64,000 nt of DNA, taken from NCBI RefSeq assembly GCF_041320705.1, contig NZ_JBGGTQ010000004.1:62001-126000 (forward strand), given 5' to 3'. The stretch's first letter is position 1; the number at the start of each line of letters is the position of its first letter. The notes below the pieces were generated by a model. That model had not been told where the DNA came from and searched no databases. It saw only the letters and a program-made list of their open reading frames with translations. This stretch comes from Kineococcus mangrovi. GTDB taxonomy: Bacteria; Actinomycetota; Actinomycetes; Actinomycetales; Kineococcaceae. A program made the position numbers and the translations under genes. Of the stretch, positions 45,138 through 53,935 are shown in pieces.

Positions 45138-47791
45138 GTCCGCGGCTCGGTGACGAGGATGGCCGCCGCCGGCAGCTCCGCCGCGGGCACGGGACGGGCG
45201 AAGAGGTAGCCCTGCGCGGCGTCGCAGGAGGCGTCCAGCAGGGCCGAGAGCTGGCCGTCCTCCTCCACGCCCTCGGCGACCACGCCGAGGGAGAAGCTGT
45301 GCGCGGCGCTGATGAGCAGCCGCACGAGGTCCCCGTGGCCGGCCTCGGGGGAGGACACGAAGCTGCGGTCGATCTTCAGGACGTCCACGGGCAGCCGGGA
45401 CAGCTGCCCGATCGAGGTGTAGCCCGTCCCGAAGTCGTCGATGGCGACCCGCACGCCGAGCTCGCGCAGCGACCGCAGGTGCTCCAGCGCGAGCGGCTCG
45501 TCGACCAGGACCGTCTCGGTGATCTCCACGGTCAGGCGGGAGGGGTGGATCCCGCTGGCCGTCAGGGCGTCGGTGACGTCGTCGAGCAGGTGCGCCTGGG
45601 CCAGGTGCCGGCCGGAGATGTTGACGGCCACGTCCAGGCCGCGGTGGTGCCCGCCCTCGACGTCCCACCGCACGAGCTGGGCCGTGGCCTCCGCCAGGGC
45701 CCACCGTCCGAGGTCGCAGACCAGCGAGGACGCCTCGGCGACGGGGATGAAGGCGTCCGGCGGGACGAGCCCGTGCCCGGGCCGGACCCAGCGGACCAGG
45801 GCCTCCACGCTCTTGGTCCGGCCCGTCTCCAGGTCCAGGACCGGCTGGTAGTACAGGACGAGCTCGCCGGTCTCCAGCCCGTGGCGCAGGGCGGTCTCGA
45901 GCTCGGACCGGGCGCTGAGCTCCGCGCGCAGCTCGTCGTCGAAGACCTCCACGACACCGCGGCCGGCGGCCTTGGCCCGGTACGCGGCGGCGTCGGCGTC
46001 GCGCAGGAGCCGCCCGGCGTCGAGCGTGCCGGGCACGCTGACCGCCACGCCCACGCTGGCCCCGACCCGCACGTGCTGGGTCTGCGGCAGACCCGTCAGC
46101 GCCGCCGGGGCGCTGAGCGCGGCGATGAGCCGCCCGCCGAGGTCGACGAGCCCCTTCTCGTCCTCGACGCCCTCGACGAGGACGACGAACTCGTCACCCC
46201 CGAGCCGGCACACGACGTCCCCGCCGCGGACGGTGGCGTTCATCCGGGCCGCGGCCGTGCGCAGCAGCTCGTCCCCGGCGGCGTGCCCGAAGCTGTCGTT
46301 GACGGCCTTGAAGTGGTCCAGGTCCAGGAACAGCAGGCCGACCCGGCTGCCCTGCCGGGCGGCCCGGTGCAGGGCGCGGGCGGCCAGGACGAGGGTCTGG
46401 GCGCGGTTGGGCAGCTCGGTGAGCGCGTCGTGCGCGGCCTGGTGGGCGAGGTCGGCCTGCAACTGCTCGCGCTCGTGGAGGGCGGCGAGCACCTGCGTCA
46501 CCGACGCCTGGACGAGCTGCCCCAGCGGCCCGGGCACGGGCGTGCGGACGACCTCGCAGTCCAGCTCACCGGCCGCGATGGCCTCGGCCTGCACCTGCAC
46601 GCGGCGCAGGGTGTCCACGGCCGCGGCCAGCCCCTGGGCCACGACCCGGACCTCCGTGGGCCCCTGCTCCTGGACGTCGACGAGCTCGCCGGCGGCCACC
46701 GAGCGCGACTGCGCGGCGAGCCGGCCCAGCGGGGTCGCGATGGCGCGTCGCACCAGGAGGGTCCCGGCGAGCGTGGCGGCCACCACGAGACCGCACAGGA
46801 CGAGCAGCTGCTGCAGCTCGCGGCGGGCGGCGTCCGCCTGGTCCCGGGCCTCGTCGACGACGACCTCGGCCACCCGGGTGAGCACCGAGCGCAGGGTGGC
46901 GTCGCGGGCGGCCGAGCCCGTGGCGACCGCGGTCAGTTCCGCGAGGGTGAGAGTGCCGTCCCGGTCGGTGACGCTCGCGAGGACGTCCGCCAGCCGCTGC
47001 GAGGTCGCCGACCGCTGTGCCCGGGACCAGTCGCGGGCGACCCCGGGGGAGCTGAGGGTCACGACGTCGGCCGAGGCCTGCTGGTAGGCGCCCCACACCT
47101 GCAGGAAGTCGCGGCGCGTGACGGTGCGGGCGTCGGCGACGGTGCCCAGCCACGTGGTGATCTCGCGGCTGGCGAGGGCGGAGGCGCGCGAGACCCGCTG
47201 CAGATCGCCCAGGGCCGAGGCGAGGTCGCCGGCGAGGCCGAGCGAGCGGGCGGTCCGCAGGTGCTCGTTCACCTGCGTGGTGAGGTCGGCCAGGAGCTGG
47301 TCGTACAGGGTCAGGCCCCTGTCGACGTCGGCGGCCGTGGCGGTGCGCGCGCCCAGGAGCCGTGCGGGCAGCTGCGCGAGCACCTCCCCCGACCCCGTCG
47401 CGTCCCCGGCGCGGGCGGCGGCCACGGCGGCGTCGGTGGCCTCGGTGCTGCCCGCCGCGCCGGACACCCCGCGCTCGTGCAGCAGGCGGTCGGCCTGCTC
47501 GGGCGTCAGCGCGAAGGCCGCCAGCACGCCCGGCTGGGTCAGGGCCGCCGCCCCGAGGACGGGGACGACCTCGTGCCCGACGGCGCTGCGGACGTCGTCG
47601 AGCGCGATGGCCGTGCGGACCTCGTGCAGGGCCGTCTCGGCCTCCCGCGCGTGCTGCAGCCGGTCGTCGACCCCGACGACCCCGACGACGCTCAACCCGA
47701 CGACGGGCACGAGGACCAGGGCGAGCAGGGTGGTCTGCAGGGGTCGGCTGCGCCGCGGTCGGTGGGGGAGGCGGAGGCGGGCGGCGGTCAC
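45134..47791 (-). CDS. GGDEF-EAL c-di-GMP enzyme with sensor domain (2)
   Basis: An 885-residue paralogue of the downstream gene with the same architecture: membrane helix near 22-42 (TTLLALVLVPVVGLSVVGVV), extracytoplasmic helical sensor, second helix (LLVLCGLVVAATLAGTLLV), HAMP (AIATPLGRLAAQSRSVAAGEL), GGDEF at 531-535 with RGGD I-site at 522-525, and EAL at 663-665. Catalytic-domain motifs are intact. The two proteins agree strongly from HAMP to the C-terminus but weakly in the sensor region, so the pair probably arose by duplication and diverged in input. GTG 47791 is the start; no strong ribosome binding site is seen. Confidence 0.94.
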   Translation of the reverse strand: MTAARLRLPHRPRRSRPLQTTLLALVLVPVVGLSVVGVVGVDDRLQHAREAETALHEVRTAIALDDVRSAVGHEVVPVLGAAALTQPGVLAAFALTPEQADRLLHERGVSGAAGSTEATDAAVAAARAGDATGSGEVLAQLPARLLGARTATAADVDRGLTLYDQLLADLTTQVNEHLRTARSLGLAGDLASALGDLQRVSRASALASREITTWLGTVADARTVTRRDFLQVWGAYQQASADVVTLSSPGVARDWSRAQRSATSQRLADVLASVTDRDGTLTLAELTAVATGSAARDATLRSVLTRVAEVVVDEARDQADAARRELQQLLVLCGLVVAATLAGTLLVRRAIATPLGRLAAQSRSVAAGELVDVQEQGPTEVRVVAQGLAAAVDTLRRVQVQAEAIAAGELDCEVVRTPVPGPLGQLVQASVTQVLAALHEREQLQADLAHQAAHDALTELPNRAQTLVLAARALHRAARQGSRVGLLFLDLDHFKAVNDSFGHAAGDELLRTAAARMNATVRGGDVVCRLGGDEFVVLVEGVEDEKGLVDLGGRLIAALSAPAALTGLPQTQHVRVGASVGVAVSVPGTLDAGRLLRDADAAAYRAKAAGRGVVEVFDDELRAELSARSELETALRHGLETGELVLYYQPVLDLETGRTKSVEALVRWVRPGHGLVPPDAFIPVAEASSLVCDLGRWALAEATAQLVRWDVEGGHHRGLDVAVNISGRHLAQAHLLDDVTDALTASGIHPSRLTVEITETVLVDEPLALEHLRSLRELGVRVAIDDFGTGYTSIGQLSRLPVDVLKIDRSFVSSPEAGHGDLVRLLISAAHSFSLGVVAEGVEEDGQLSALLDASCDAAQGYLFARPVPAAELPAAAILVTEPRT

Positions 47792-47895
47792 GAGGGGCGT
47801 CTCGTCCCCGCCGGCCGCCGACCTGAGCGCTTGGGCCCCGAACCACCCGTCTGCTGCGCGACCCCTGGAAGACGGGGGGCCCCGGAGCTAGAAGG

Positions 47896-48906
47896 TCAGG
47901 GCTTGAGGAGGACCTTCAGGGCCCCGCGGCGGGCGGCGAGCTCGTCGAGGGCGTCCTTCGCGTCGGCCAGGTCGAACTCGTGCGTGATGAGCGGCGTCGG
48001 GTCCAGGACGCCCGCCGAGAACGCCCGGACCGCGTACGCCCACGCGCGCGTCGGGGCGCCGAAGACGGTCAGGACGTGCACGTTGCGCGAGACGAGCTCG
48101 AGGGAGGACAGGTCGTCGGCGTCCTGGGCGGGGATGCCCGTGAGGACGACGCGCCCGCCGCGGCGGGCCAGCCGGGCCGACGTGCGGGCGATGCCGGGGA
48201 CCCCGGCGGCCTCGATGACGGCGTCGAACGTCGCGCCCAGCGTGGAGGCGTCACCGGTGTAGTGCGCGGCCCCGCAGCGCTCGGCGAGCTCGCGGCGCTC
48301 GTCGTTGTGGTGGACGACGGTCACCTCGCACCCCGCGCCCTTCAGCAGCTGCACGCACAGCAGGCCGAGCGTCCCGGCACCGACGACGGCGACCTTCGAG
48401 CCCGCGGAGACGTCGGCCAGCAGGACGGCCTCGGCGACGCACGCGGCGGGCTCGATGCCGGCGGCGGCGCGCAGGTCCGCTCCCTCGGGCAGCAGGTGCA
48501 GGTAGCGCGCCGGCAGCGTCAGCCACGTCGACCAGCCGCCGGGGAGGGTGAACCCCGTCTCCTCGTAGTCCTGCGGCCAGCCCTCGGTGTCGCCCTCGAC
48601 CGAGGCCGGCGTGCCCTCCGCGGTCCGGATGCCCTGGCCCACGACCCCGCGGCCCACGAGCCGGTCGGGGACGCCCGCCCCTACCGCGCGCACCGTGCCG
48701 GACCACTCGTGGCCGGGCACGACGGGGTAGCGGACGAACTCCGCCGGGCGGGTGCCCGCGAAGACCTCGCGGTCGGAGCCGCAGATGCCGCAGTAGGCGA
48801 CCTCGACCAGCGCCTCACCCGGGCCGGGGTCGGCGTGGGCGGTGTCGACGAGTTCGAGGGAGCCGGGTTCGGTGATCCGGACGGCGCGGCCGGTGCGCTG
48901 GGTCAT
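47896..48906 (-). CDS. Zinc-type alcohol dehydrogenase-like (MDR) protein
   Basis: A 336-residue medium-chain dehydrogenase. Catalytic zinc ligands are in YCGICGSDRE (Cys) and VVPGHEWSGTV (His, Glu). The NAD(P) site is VAVVGAGTLGLLCVQLLKGAG. The four-cysteine structural zinc lobe usual after GHE is absent; the corresponding segment reads RLVGRGVVGQGIRTAEGTP and has no Cys. The substrate is unknown; sugar alcohols or threonine-type substrates are possible for this subgroup. The gene stands between the GGDEF-EAL pair and the small hypothetical gene, all on the minus strand. Confidence 0.88.
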   Translation of the reverse strand: MTQRTGRAVRITEPGSLELVDTAHADPGPGEALVEVAYCGICGSDREVFAGTRPAEFVRYPVVPGHEWSGTVRAVGAGVPDRLVGRGVVGQGIRTAEGTPASVEGDTEGWPQDYEETGFTLPGGWSTWLTLPARYLHLLPEGADLRAAAGIEPAACVAEAVLLADVSAGSKVAVVGAGTLGLLCVQLLKGAGCEVTVVHHNDERRELAERCGAAHYTGDASTLGATFDAVIEAAGVPGIARTSARLARRGGRVVLTGIPAQDADDLSSLELVSRNVHVLTVFGAPTRAWAYAVRAFSAGVLDPTPLITHEFDLADAKDALDELAARRGALKVLLKP

Positions 48907-48970
48907 GGGCGCAACGTATCCGGTCCCCGGGGGGTCCTCCCGTCCGCCGGGCCGCCGGGCCGCCGGACGA

Positions 48971-49330
48971 TCAGGCGGTCGGGCCCTCGGCGCGTTCGAT
49001 GACCTCGGTGAGGGCGGTGACGAGGCGCTGGGCCTCGGGCAGCGACAGCTGCCCGATGTCGCCGATGAAGACGCGGGGGCCGAAGCGCCGCAGGACGGTC
49101 TGGCCGTTCTCGGCGTAGGCCAGGTCGGTCGACTCCAGGCGCACGGGGCAGGGCCGCTCGGCGCCCTCGTCGCCCTCGAGGGGGACGACGCGCGCCTCGT
49201 AGCCGTGCAGCCACCCGCCCTCGACCTCGAGTCCTCGGGACGCCCACTTGGGGGCGTCCCAGCGGATCACCTGGACCGAGTCGTCGGCCACCTGCGCGGG
49301 GTTGGCCGCAGGGGTGCGCTGGTCGTCCAT
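48971..49330 (-). CDS. Hypothetical protein, 119 aa
   Basis: A soluble 119-residue protein I do not recognise. It has strand-rich segments (VQVIRWDAPKWASRGLEVEGGW, GYEARVVPLEGDEG, FGPRVFIGDIGQLSLPEAQRL) and a C-terminal helix (VTALTEVIERAEG). ATG 49330 is a natural start after a disordered polar leader; the frame is open much further upstream but overlaps metY and metX in antisense. It is divergent from metY, with a 16-bp palindrome in the shared upstream region. Confidence 0.6.
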   Translation of the reverse strand: MDDQRTPAANPAQVADDSVQVIRWDAPKWASRGLEVEGGWLHGYEARVVPLEGDEGAERPCPVRLESTDLAYAENGQTVLRRFGPRVFIGDIGQLSLPEAQRLVTALTEVIERAEGPTA

Positions 49331-49435
49331 CGAGGCTCCACAACTGAGCAGTAGGCGGCAAGGCAAGCTGAACGTGAAAGGGGTGTTGCACAGAGTTGCG
49401 ACGTCAGCCTGCCAGACCGTGCCCGGTTTCGCGCT

Positions 49436-49451
49436 GTGTTCGATAGAACAC
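49436..49451. promoter_or_regulatory. 16-bp palindrome upstream of metY
   Basis: GTGTTC-GATA-GAACAC is an inverted repeat with six-base half-sites and a four-base spacer. It lies between the divergent hypothetical gene and metY and looks like an operator for a dimeric regulator. The regulator is unknown. Confidence 0.5.
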
Positions 49452-49526
49452 TCTCTGTTGATCTTCGGTGAGCGTTCGGGGTCCTGCGAGTTGCCGGGGG
49501 GTCGCCCCCACCGGCACCATCGGAAC

Positions 49527-49610
49527 GTGCTCCCGCTGCCGGTCGTGCTCGACCCGTTCTGGCCGAGCCGCCGCGCGTACCTCTTCGACGGGCTGTGTCG
49601 GCGCCCCTGA
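49527..49610 (+). CDS. Possible 27-aa leader ORF of metY
   Basis: GTG 49527 opens a 27-codon frame in which all but one third position is G or C, ending TGA at 49610, 38 bases before metY. The peptide starts VLPLPVVLDPFWPSRRAYLF and ends GLCRRP. Only one Cys and no internal Met are present, so simple Cys or Met starvation sensing is not obvious. The frame is open upstream, but the composition there is not coding-like. TTGCCG at 49491-49496 could be a -35 box; no good -10 is visible. A leader peptide is inferred, not shown. Confidence 0.35.
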   Translation: MLPLPVVLDPFWPSRRAYLFDGLCRRP

Positions 49611-49648
49611 CGCGCCCCGACCCCACCCCACCAGCCGGAGGACCACCC

Positions 49649-51004
49649 GTGAGCACCGAGAACACCCCCGTCGACCCTGCCCAGACCCCCGCCGTGGACC
49701 CGTCCACGTGGAGCTTCGAGACCCTCCAGGTCCACGCCGGGCAGAGCCCGGACCCCACGACCGGCGCCCGCGCGCTGCCGATCTACCAGACGACGAGCTA
49801 CGCCTTCCGCGACACCGAGCACGCCGCCGCCCTCTTCGGCCTGACCGAGATGGGCAACATCTACACGCGGATCATGAACCCGACGCAGGACGTCGTCGAG
49901 CAGCGCATCGCCGCGCTCGAGGGCGGCGTCGGGGCGCTGCTGGTCGCCTCCGGCCAGGCCGCCGAGACGCTCGCGATCCTCAACATCGCCTCCGCCGGTG
50001 ACCACGTCGTGTCCAGCCCCCGGCTGTACGGCGGCACCTACAACCTCCTGCACCACACGCTGCCCAAGATGGGCATCTCGGTGAGCTTCGTGGCCGACCC
50101 CGACGACCCCGCCTCGTGGGCCGCGGCCGTCCGCCCCGAGACCAAGCTCTTCTACGGCGAGACGATCTCCAACCCCGCCGGTGACGTCCTCGACCTCGAG
50201 GTCGTCGCGGGCGTCGCGCACGAGCACGGCGTCCCGCTTGTCGTCGACAACACCATCGCCACGCCCTACCTCGTCCGGCCCCTCGAGCACGGCGCCGACG
50301 TCGTCGTGCACTCCGCGACGAAGTACCTCGGCGGCCACGGCACGAGCGTCGCGGGCGCGATCGTCGACTCCGGCCGCTTCGACTGGGCCGCCTCCGGCCG
50401 GTTCCCGGGCCTGACGACGGCCGACCCCAGCTACCACGGCGTCGTCTTCACCGACGCCGTCGGGCCGCTGGCCTACCTCACGAAGATGCGGGTGCAGCTG
50501 CTGCGCGACCTCGGTCCCGCCGTCGCGCCCTTCAACGCGTTCCTCATCGCCCAGGGCCTGGAGACGCTGTCCCTGCGCATGGAGCGGCACGTCGAGAACG
50601 CCGGGGAGGTCGCCCGCTTCCTCGCCGCGCGCGACGACGTCCTGTCGGTGAACTGGGCCTCGCTGCCCACCTCGCCCTGGCACGCCCAGGCGCGCAAGTA
50701 CGCGCCCAAGGGGTCCGGGGCCGTCCTGGCCTTCGAGATCGCCGGTGGCCTCGCCGCCGGGCGGGCCTTCGTCGACGCCCTCGTCCTGCACAGCCACGTC
50801 GCCAACATCGGCGACGTGCGCTCCCTCGTCGTGCACCCGGCGTCCACGACGCACAGCCAGCTCACGGAGGAGGAGCAGCGCGCCTCCGGGGTGACGCCAG
50901 GCCTGGTCCGCCTCGCCGTCGGCGTCGAGCACGTCGACGACGTGCTGGCCGACCTGCGCGCAGGCTTCGCGGCCGCCGCCTCCGCCCGGTCCGCGTCCGC
51001 CTGA
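49649..51004 (+). CDS. metY: O-acetylhomoserine sulfhydrylase
   Basis: A 451-residue PLP enzyme that makes homocysteine (or methionine) from O-acetylhomoserine and sulfide. It begins with [31 protein letters not shown]. It has [23 protein letters not shown], the PLP lysine in [12 protein letters not shown] and [19 protein letters not shown] near the C-terminus. Length is normal for the MetY branch. GTG 49649 follows CCGGAGGACCACCC, a good ribosome binding site. metX, which makes its substrate, follows 45 bases downstream, so the pair is an operon for methionine synthesis. Confidence 0.96.
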   Translation: MSTENTPVDPAQTPAVDPSTWSFETLQVHAGQSPDPTTGARALPIYQTTSYAFRDTEHAAALFGLTEMGNIYTRIMNPTQDVVEQRIAALEGGVGALLVASGQAAETLAILNIASAGDHVVSSPRLYGGTYNLLHHTLPKMGISVSFVADPDDPASWAAAVRPETKLFYGETISNPAGDVLDLEVVAGVAHEHGVPLVVDNTIATPYLVRPLEHGADVVVHSATKYLGGHGTSVAGAIVDSGRFDWAASGRFPGLTTADPSYHGVVFTDAVGPLAYLTKMRVQLLRDLGPAVAPFNAFLIAQGLETLSLRMERHVENAGEVARFLAARDDVLSVNWASLPTSPWHAQARKYAPKGSGAVLAFEIAGGLAAGRAFVDALVLHSHVANIGDVRSLVVHPASTTHSQLTEEEQRASGVTPGLVRLAVGVEHVDDVLADLRAGFAAAASARSASA

Positions 51005-51049
51005 CCCCCGGGGTCGGGGACACTGGACGCCGAGGGGGTTCGAGAACGA

Positions 51050-52306
51050 GTGGTCGTCGCCGAGGTGGGTCGCAACGTGGGTGCGCAGGAGCTGGCCGTG
51101 GACGTGCCGGGGCAGTTGTCGCGGGACGCGCCGGCGCGGGTGGCCCGGGCCCTGGCTCCCGCCGCGCCCGCCGCGACCGGGGCGTGGCGGGAGGGGGACC
51201 CGGCCGGGCACCGGCGCTTCGCCGACGTCGGTGACCTGCCGCTGCAGCTCGGCGGGGTGCTGCCGCAGGTGCGGCTGGCCTACGAGACGTGGGGCACCCT
51301 CGCCGCGGACGGCTCCAACGCCGTCCTCGTCGAGCACGCCCTGACCGGCGACTCCCACGTCACCGGCGACGCCGGTCCCGGCCACCCGACCGCCGGCTGG
51401 TGGTCGGCCCTCGTCGGGCCGGGCGGGGCGGTCGACACCGACCGCTGGTTCGTCGTCGCGGCCAACGTCGTCGGCGGCTGCCAGGGCAGCACGGGCCCGT
51501 CCTCGCCGCGGCCCGGGACGTCCCGGCCCTGGGGGTCGGCCTTCCCGCGCATCACCGTCGCCGACCAGGTCGCCGCCGAGGCCCGGCTCGCCGACACCCT
51601 CGGCATCACCCGGTTCGCCGCCGTCCTGGGCGGTTCGATGGGCGGCATGCGGTCGCTGGAGTGGGCTGCGGCGCAACCGGACCGCGTCGGTGCCGCGCTC
51701 GTGCTCGCCTCGGCCGCCGCCTCCAGCGCCGACCAGATCGGCGGCCAGAGCGCCCAGATCACCGCGATCGTCTCCGACCCCGGCTGGCGCGGCGGGGACT
51801 ACCACGACGCCCCCGACGGCCAGGGCCCGCACACCGGCCTCGGTCTGGCCCGGCGGCTGGCGCACCTGTCGTACCGGACGGCCGCCGAGCTCGACGTCCG
51901 CTTCGGCCGGGACGCGCAGTTCGGCGAGGACCCCCTCGACCCGGCCGCACCGGGCCGGTACGCGGTCCAGAGCTACCTCGACCACCACGCCGACAAGCTC
52001 GTGCGCCGCTTCGACGCCGGCTCCTACGTCGCCCTCACCGACGCCATGAACACGTGGGACGTCGGCCTGGGCCGCGGCGGCACCGAGGCGGCGCTCGCGG
52101 CCGTCCGGACGCCGATGGTGGTCGTGGCCGTGGACTCCGACCGCCTGTACCCCGTCGCCGACTCCCGGCGGATCGTCGAGGCGGCCCCCGCCGTCGTGGG
52201 GGGCCTGCGCGTCGTGACGTCGACGTCGGGCCACGACGGGTTCCTGCTCGAGGCCGACCAGATCGCCCCGCTCGTCACCGAGACGCTCCGGCTCGGCGCC
52301 CGCTGA
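51050..52306 (+). CDS. metX: Homoserine O-acetyltransferase
   Basis: A 418-residue alpha/beta-fold acyltransferase that activates homoserine with acetyl-CoA for MetY. Features are LAYETWGTLAADGSNAVLVEHALTGDSH (oxyanion region), GWWSALVGPGGAVDTDRWFVV, the GCQGSTGPSS loop, nucleophile Ser in VLGGSMGGMRSLEWA, Asp in VVAVDSDRLYPV and His in TSGHDGFLLE. GTG 51050 is used; the first 40 residues are poorly conserved, so a later start is possible. It ends before a strong hairpin shared with the convergent dctA. Confidence 0.95.
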   Translation: MVVAEVGRNVGAQELAVDVPGQLSRDAPARVARALAPAAPAATGAWREGDPAGHRRFADVGDLPLQLGGVLPQVRLAYETWGTLAADGSNAVLVEHALTGDSHVTGDAGPGHPTAGWWSALVGPGGAVDTDRWFVVAANVVGGCQGSTGPSSPRPGTSRPWGSAFPRITVADQVAAEARLADTLGITRFAAVLGGSMGGMRSLEWAAAQPDRVGAALVLASAAASSADQIGGQSAQITAIVSDPGWRGGDYHDAPDGQGPHTGLGLARRLAHLSYRTAAELDVRFGRDAQFGEDPLDPAAPGRYAVQSYLDHHADKLVRRFDAGSYVALTDAMNTWDVGLGRGGTEAALAAVRTPMVVVAVDSDRLYPVADSRRIVEAAPAVVGGLRVVTSTSGHDGFLLEADQIAPLVTETLRLGAR

Positions 52307-52422
52307 GCCTGCCCGTCGAGACCAGGCGCACCGCCCCGGTGGCGCAGGTCCCCGGCGGCACCACCGGGGCCGCCCGCGTCCGGTGCGCCGCCCCGTCGCG
52401 TCCGCGAACACCCCTGGGACGG

Positions 52423-52461
52423 CCGGACGCCCCGACCCTCGTCCAGGGTCGGGGCGTCCGG
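52423..52461. terminator. Bidirectional terminator between metX and dctA
   Basis: CCGGACGCCCCGACCCT (52423-52439) pairs perfectly with AGGGTCGGGGCGTCCGG (52445-52461) around a five-base loop, between convergent metX and dctA. Confidence 0.85.
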
Positions 52462-52474
52462 GTCCTCGGCGCGG

Positions 52475-53860
52475 TCAGGGGGCGGCGACCGGCGCCTCCT
52501 CCCGCTCCGCGGCGGGGGTGTTCTCGGCCGGGTCCATCGACGTCTCGTCGAACGGGCGGTCCCCCGCCAGGACCGCGTCCAGCTGCTCGCGGTCCAGGGT
52601 GCGGCTCCAGGTGGCGATGACGAGGGTGCCGACGGTGTTGCCGATGAAGTTCGTCACCGCGCGGGCCTCGGACATGAACCGGTCGATGCCGACGATGAGA
52701 CCCACGCCGTCGAGCAGGGCCGGCTTGTGGGCGGCCAGGCCACCGGCGAGCGTGGCCAGCCCGGCGCCGGAGACCCCGGCCGCGCCCTTGGAGGCGATGA
52801 CCATGAACAGCAGCAGGGAGACCTGCTCGCCGATCGACAGCGGGTCGCCGAGGGAGTTGGCGATGAACAGCGAGGCCATCGTCAGGTAGATCGCGGTGCC
52901 GTCGAGGTTGAAGGAGTACCCGGTCGGGACGACGATGCCCACGGTGGGCTTGGCCACGCCGGCGTGCTCCATCTTGGCGATGAGGCGGGGCAGGGCGGTC
53001 TCGGAGCTGGAGGTCGAGACGATGAGCAGGATCTCGCGGGCCACGTACCGCAGGACCTTGAACAGCGAGATCCCGGTGATGAACCGCAGGAGCAGTCCCA
53101 GGACGACGAAGACGAACACCGCGCAGGTGGCGTAGAAGCCGAGCATGACGATCGCGAGCGCCTTCAGCGCCTCGACCCCGGTCTCGCCGACGACGGCGGC
53201 GATGGCGCCGAACGCCCCGATCGGGGCCGCCCACATGACCATGGCCAGGACCTTGAAGACGATCTTCTTCAGGCCCTCGACCGCCCGCAGCGCCGACTCG
53301 CCGGTCGTGCCCAGGCCCTGGATCGCGAAACCGACGAGGAGCGCGACGAACAGCGCCTTGAGCACCGACCCGTCGGTGAGGGAGGAGAACAGGGAGTTCG
53401 GGATGATGCCCAGCAGGAAGTCGGTGGCACCGCCGGACTCCTCCGCCTTGTCGGCCAGCGAGGCGCCCTGCCCGCGCAGGGAGTCGGTGAGCTGCAGGTC
53501 CGTCGTCGGCAGCAGGTTCCCGACGACGAGGCCGACGACGAGGGCGAACCCGCTCATCACGAGGAAGTACAGCAGCGCGGTCCCCCCGACGCGGCCGACC
53601 TGCGCGGCCCGCCGGACCGAGCCGATGCCGAGGACGATGGTGCAGAAGATGACCGGCGCGATCATCATCCGCACCAGGGCGACGAACCCGGTGCCGAGCG
53701 GTTTGAGCTCCCTGCCGAGGCCGGGGGCCAGCAGACCGACGGCGATGCCGGCGGCGACCGCGACGATGACGGCGATGTACAGGAAGTGCGTGCGGTCGCG
53801 CTTGCCGGCGGCCGGTGCGGTGGGGAGCGCGGAAGCGGAGTTCTGAGCGCCTGTGCTCAT
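52475..53860 (-). CDS. dctA: C4-dicarboxylate/cation symporter
   Basis: A 461-residue DAACS-family symporter that imports succinate, fumarate, malate and related acids. Family marks are GTGFVALVRMMIAPVIFCTIVLGI, the serine-rich re-entrant loop STSSSETALPRLI, VVPTGYSFNLDGTAIY and GGLAAHKPALLDGVGLIVGIDRFMSEARAVTN with NFIGN. About eight membrane helices are visible. ATG 53860 is followed by a polar 20-residue start. It is divergent from a CitA/CitB-type two-component system 75 bases away, the usual genetic context for dicarboxylate-controlled transporters. Confidence 0.95.
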   Translation of the reverse strand: MSTGAQNSASALPTAPAAGKRDRTHFLYIAVIVAVAAGIAVGLLAPGLGRELKPLGTGFVALVRMMIAPVIFCTIVLGIGSVRRAAQVGRVGGTALLYFLVMSGFALVVGLVVGNLLPTTDLQLTDSLRGQGASLADKAEESGGATDFLLGIIPNSLFSSLTDGSVLKALFVALLVGFAIQGLGTTGESALRAVEGLKKIVFKVLAMVMWAAPIGAFGAIAAVVGETGVEALKALAIVMLGFYATCAVFVFVVLGLLLRFITGISLFKVLRYVAREILLIVSTSSSETALPRLIAKMEHAGVAKPTVGIVVPTGYSFNLDGTAIYLTMASLFIANSLGDPLSIGEQVSLLLFMVIASKGAAGVSGAGLATLAGGLAAHKPALLDGVGLIVGIDRFMSEARAVTNFIGNTVGTLVIATWSRTLDREQLDAVLAGDRPFDETSMDPAENTPAAEREEAPVAAP

Positions 53861-53881
53861 GGGACCCTCTCGGTGACGTCC

Positions 53882-53908
53882 GGGGACTGCGGGGACTGCG
53901 GGGACTGT
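53882..53908. repeat. Three 9-bp direct repeats between dctA and kinase gene
   Basis: GGGGACTGC, GGGGACTGC, GGGGACTGT follow one another without spacing, with a decayed fourth unit after them. They lie 22-48 bases upstream of the dctA start and are candidates for response-regulator binding sites. Confidence 0.6.
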
Positions 53909-53935
53909 GGGGAGTTGCGGGGGAGGACTGGGGTG

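Larger units (their letters stand above)
49331..49648. other. Regulatory region between hypothetical gene and metY
   Basis: This 318-base region is A/T-richer than its surroundings near 49350-49480. It contains the palindrome at 49436-49451 and a short G/C3-rich reading frame at 49527-49610. I looked for SAM-binding riboswitch cores and did not find a convincing one. Confidence 0.5.

Noticed and set aside
49436-49451. Possible LexA (SOS) box
   Set aside because: The actinobacterial box is GAAC-N4-GTTC; here the half-sites are in the order GTTC-N4-GAAC, so it does not match.
49452-49648. SAM riboswitch before metY
   Set aside because: I looked for the conserved cores of SAM-I, SAM-II and SAM-IV types and found only GC hairpins without them. 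A covariance search would be decisive.
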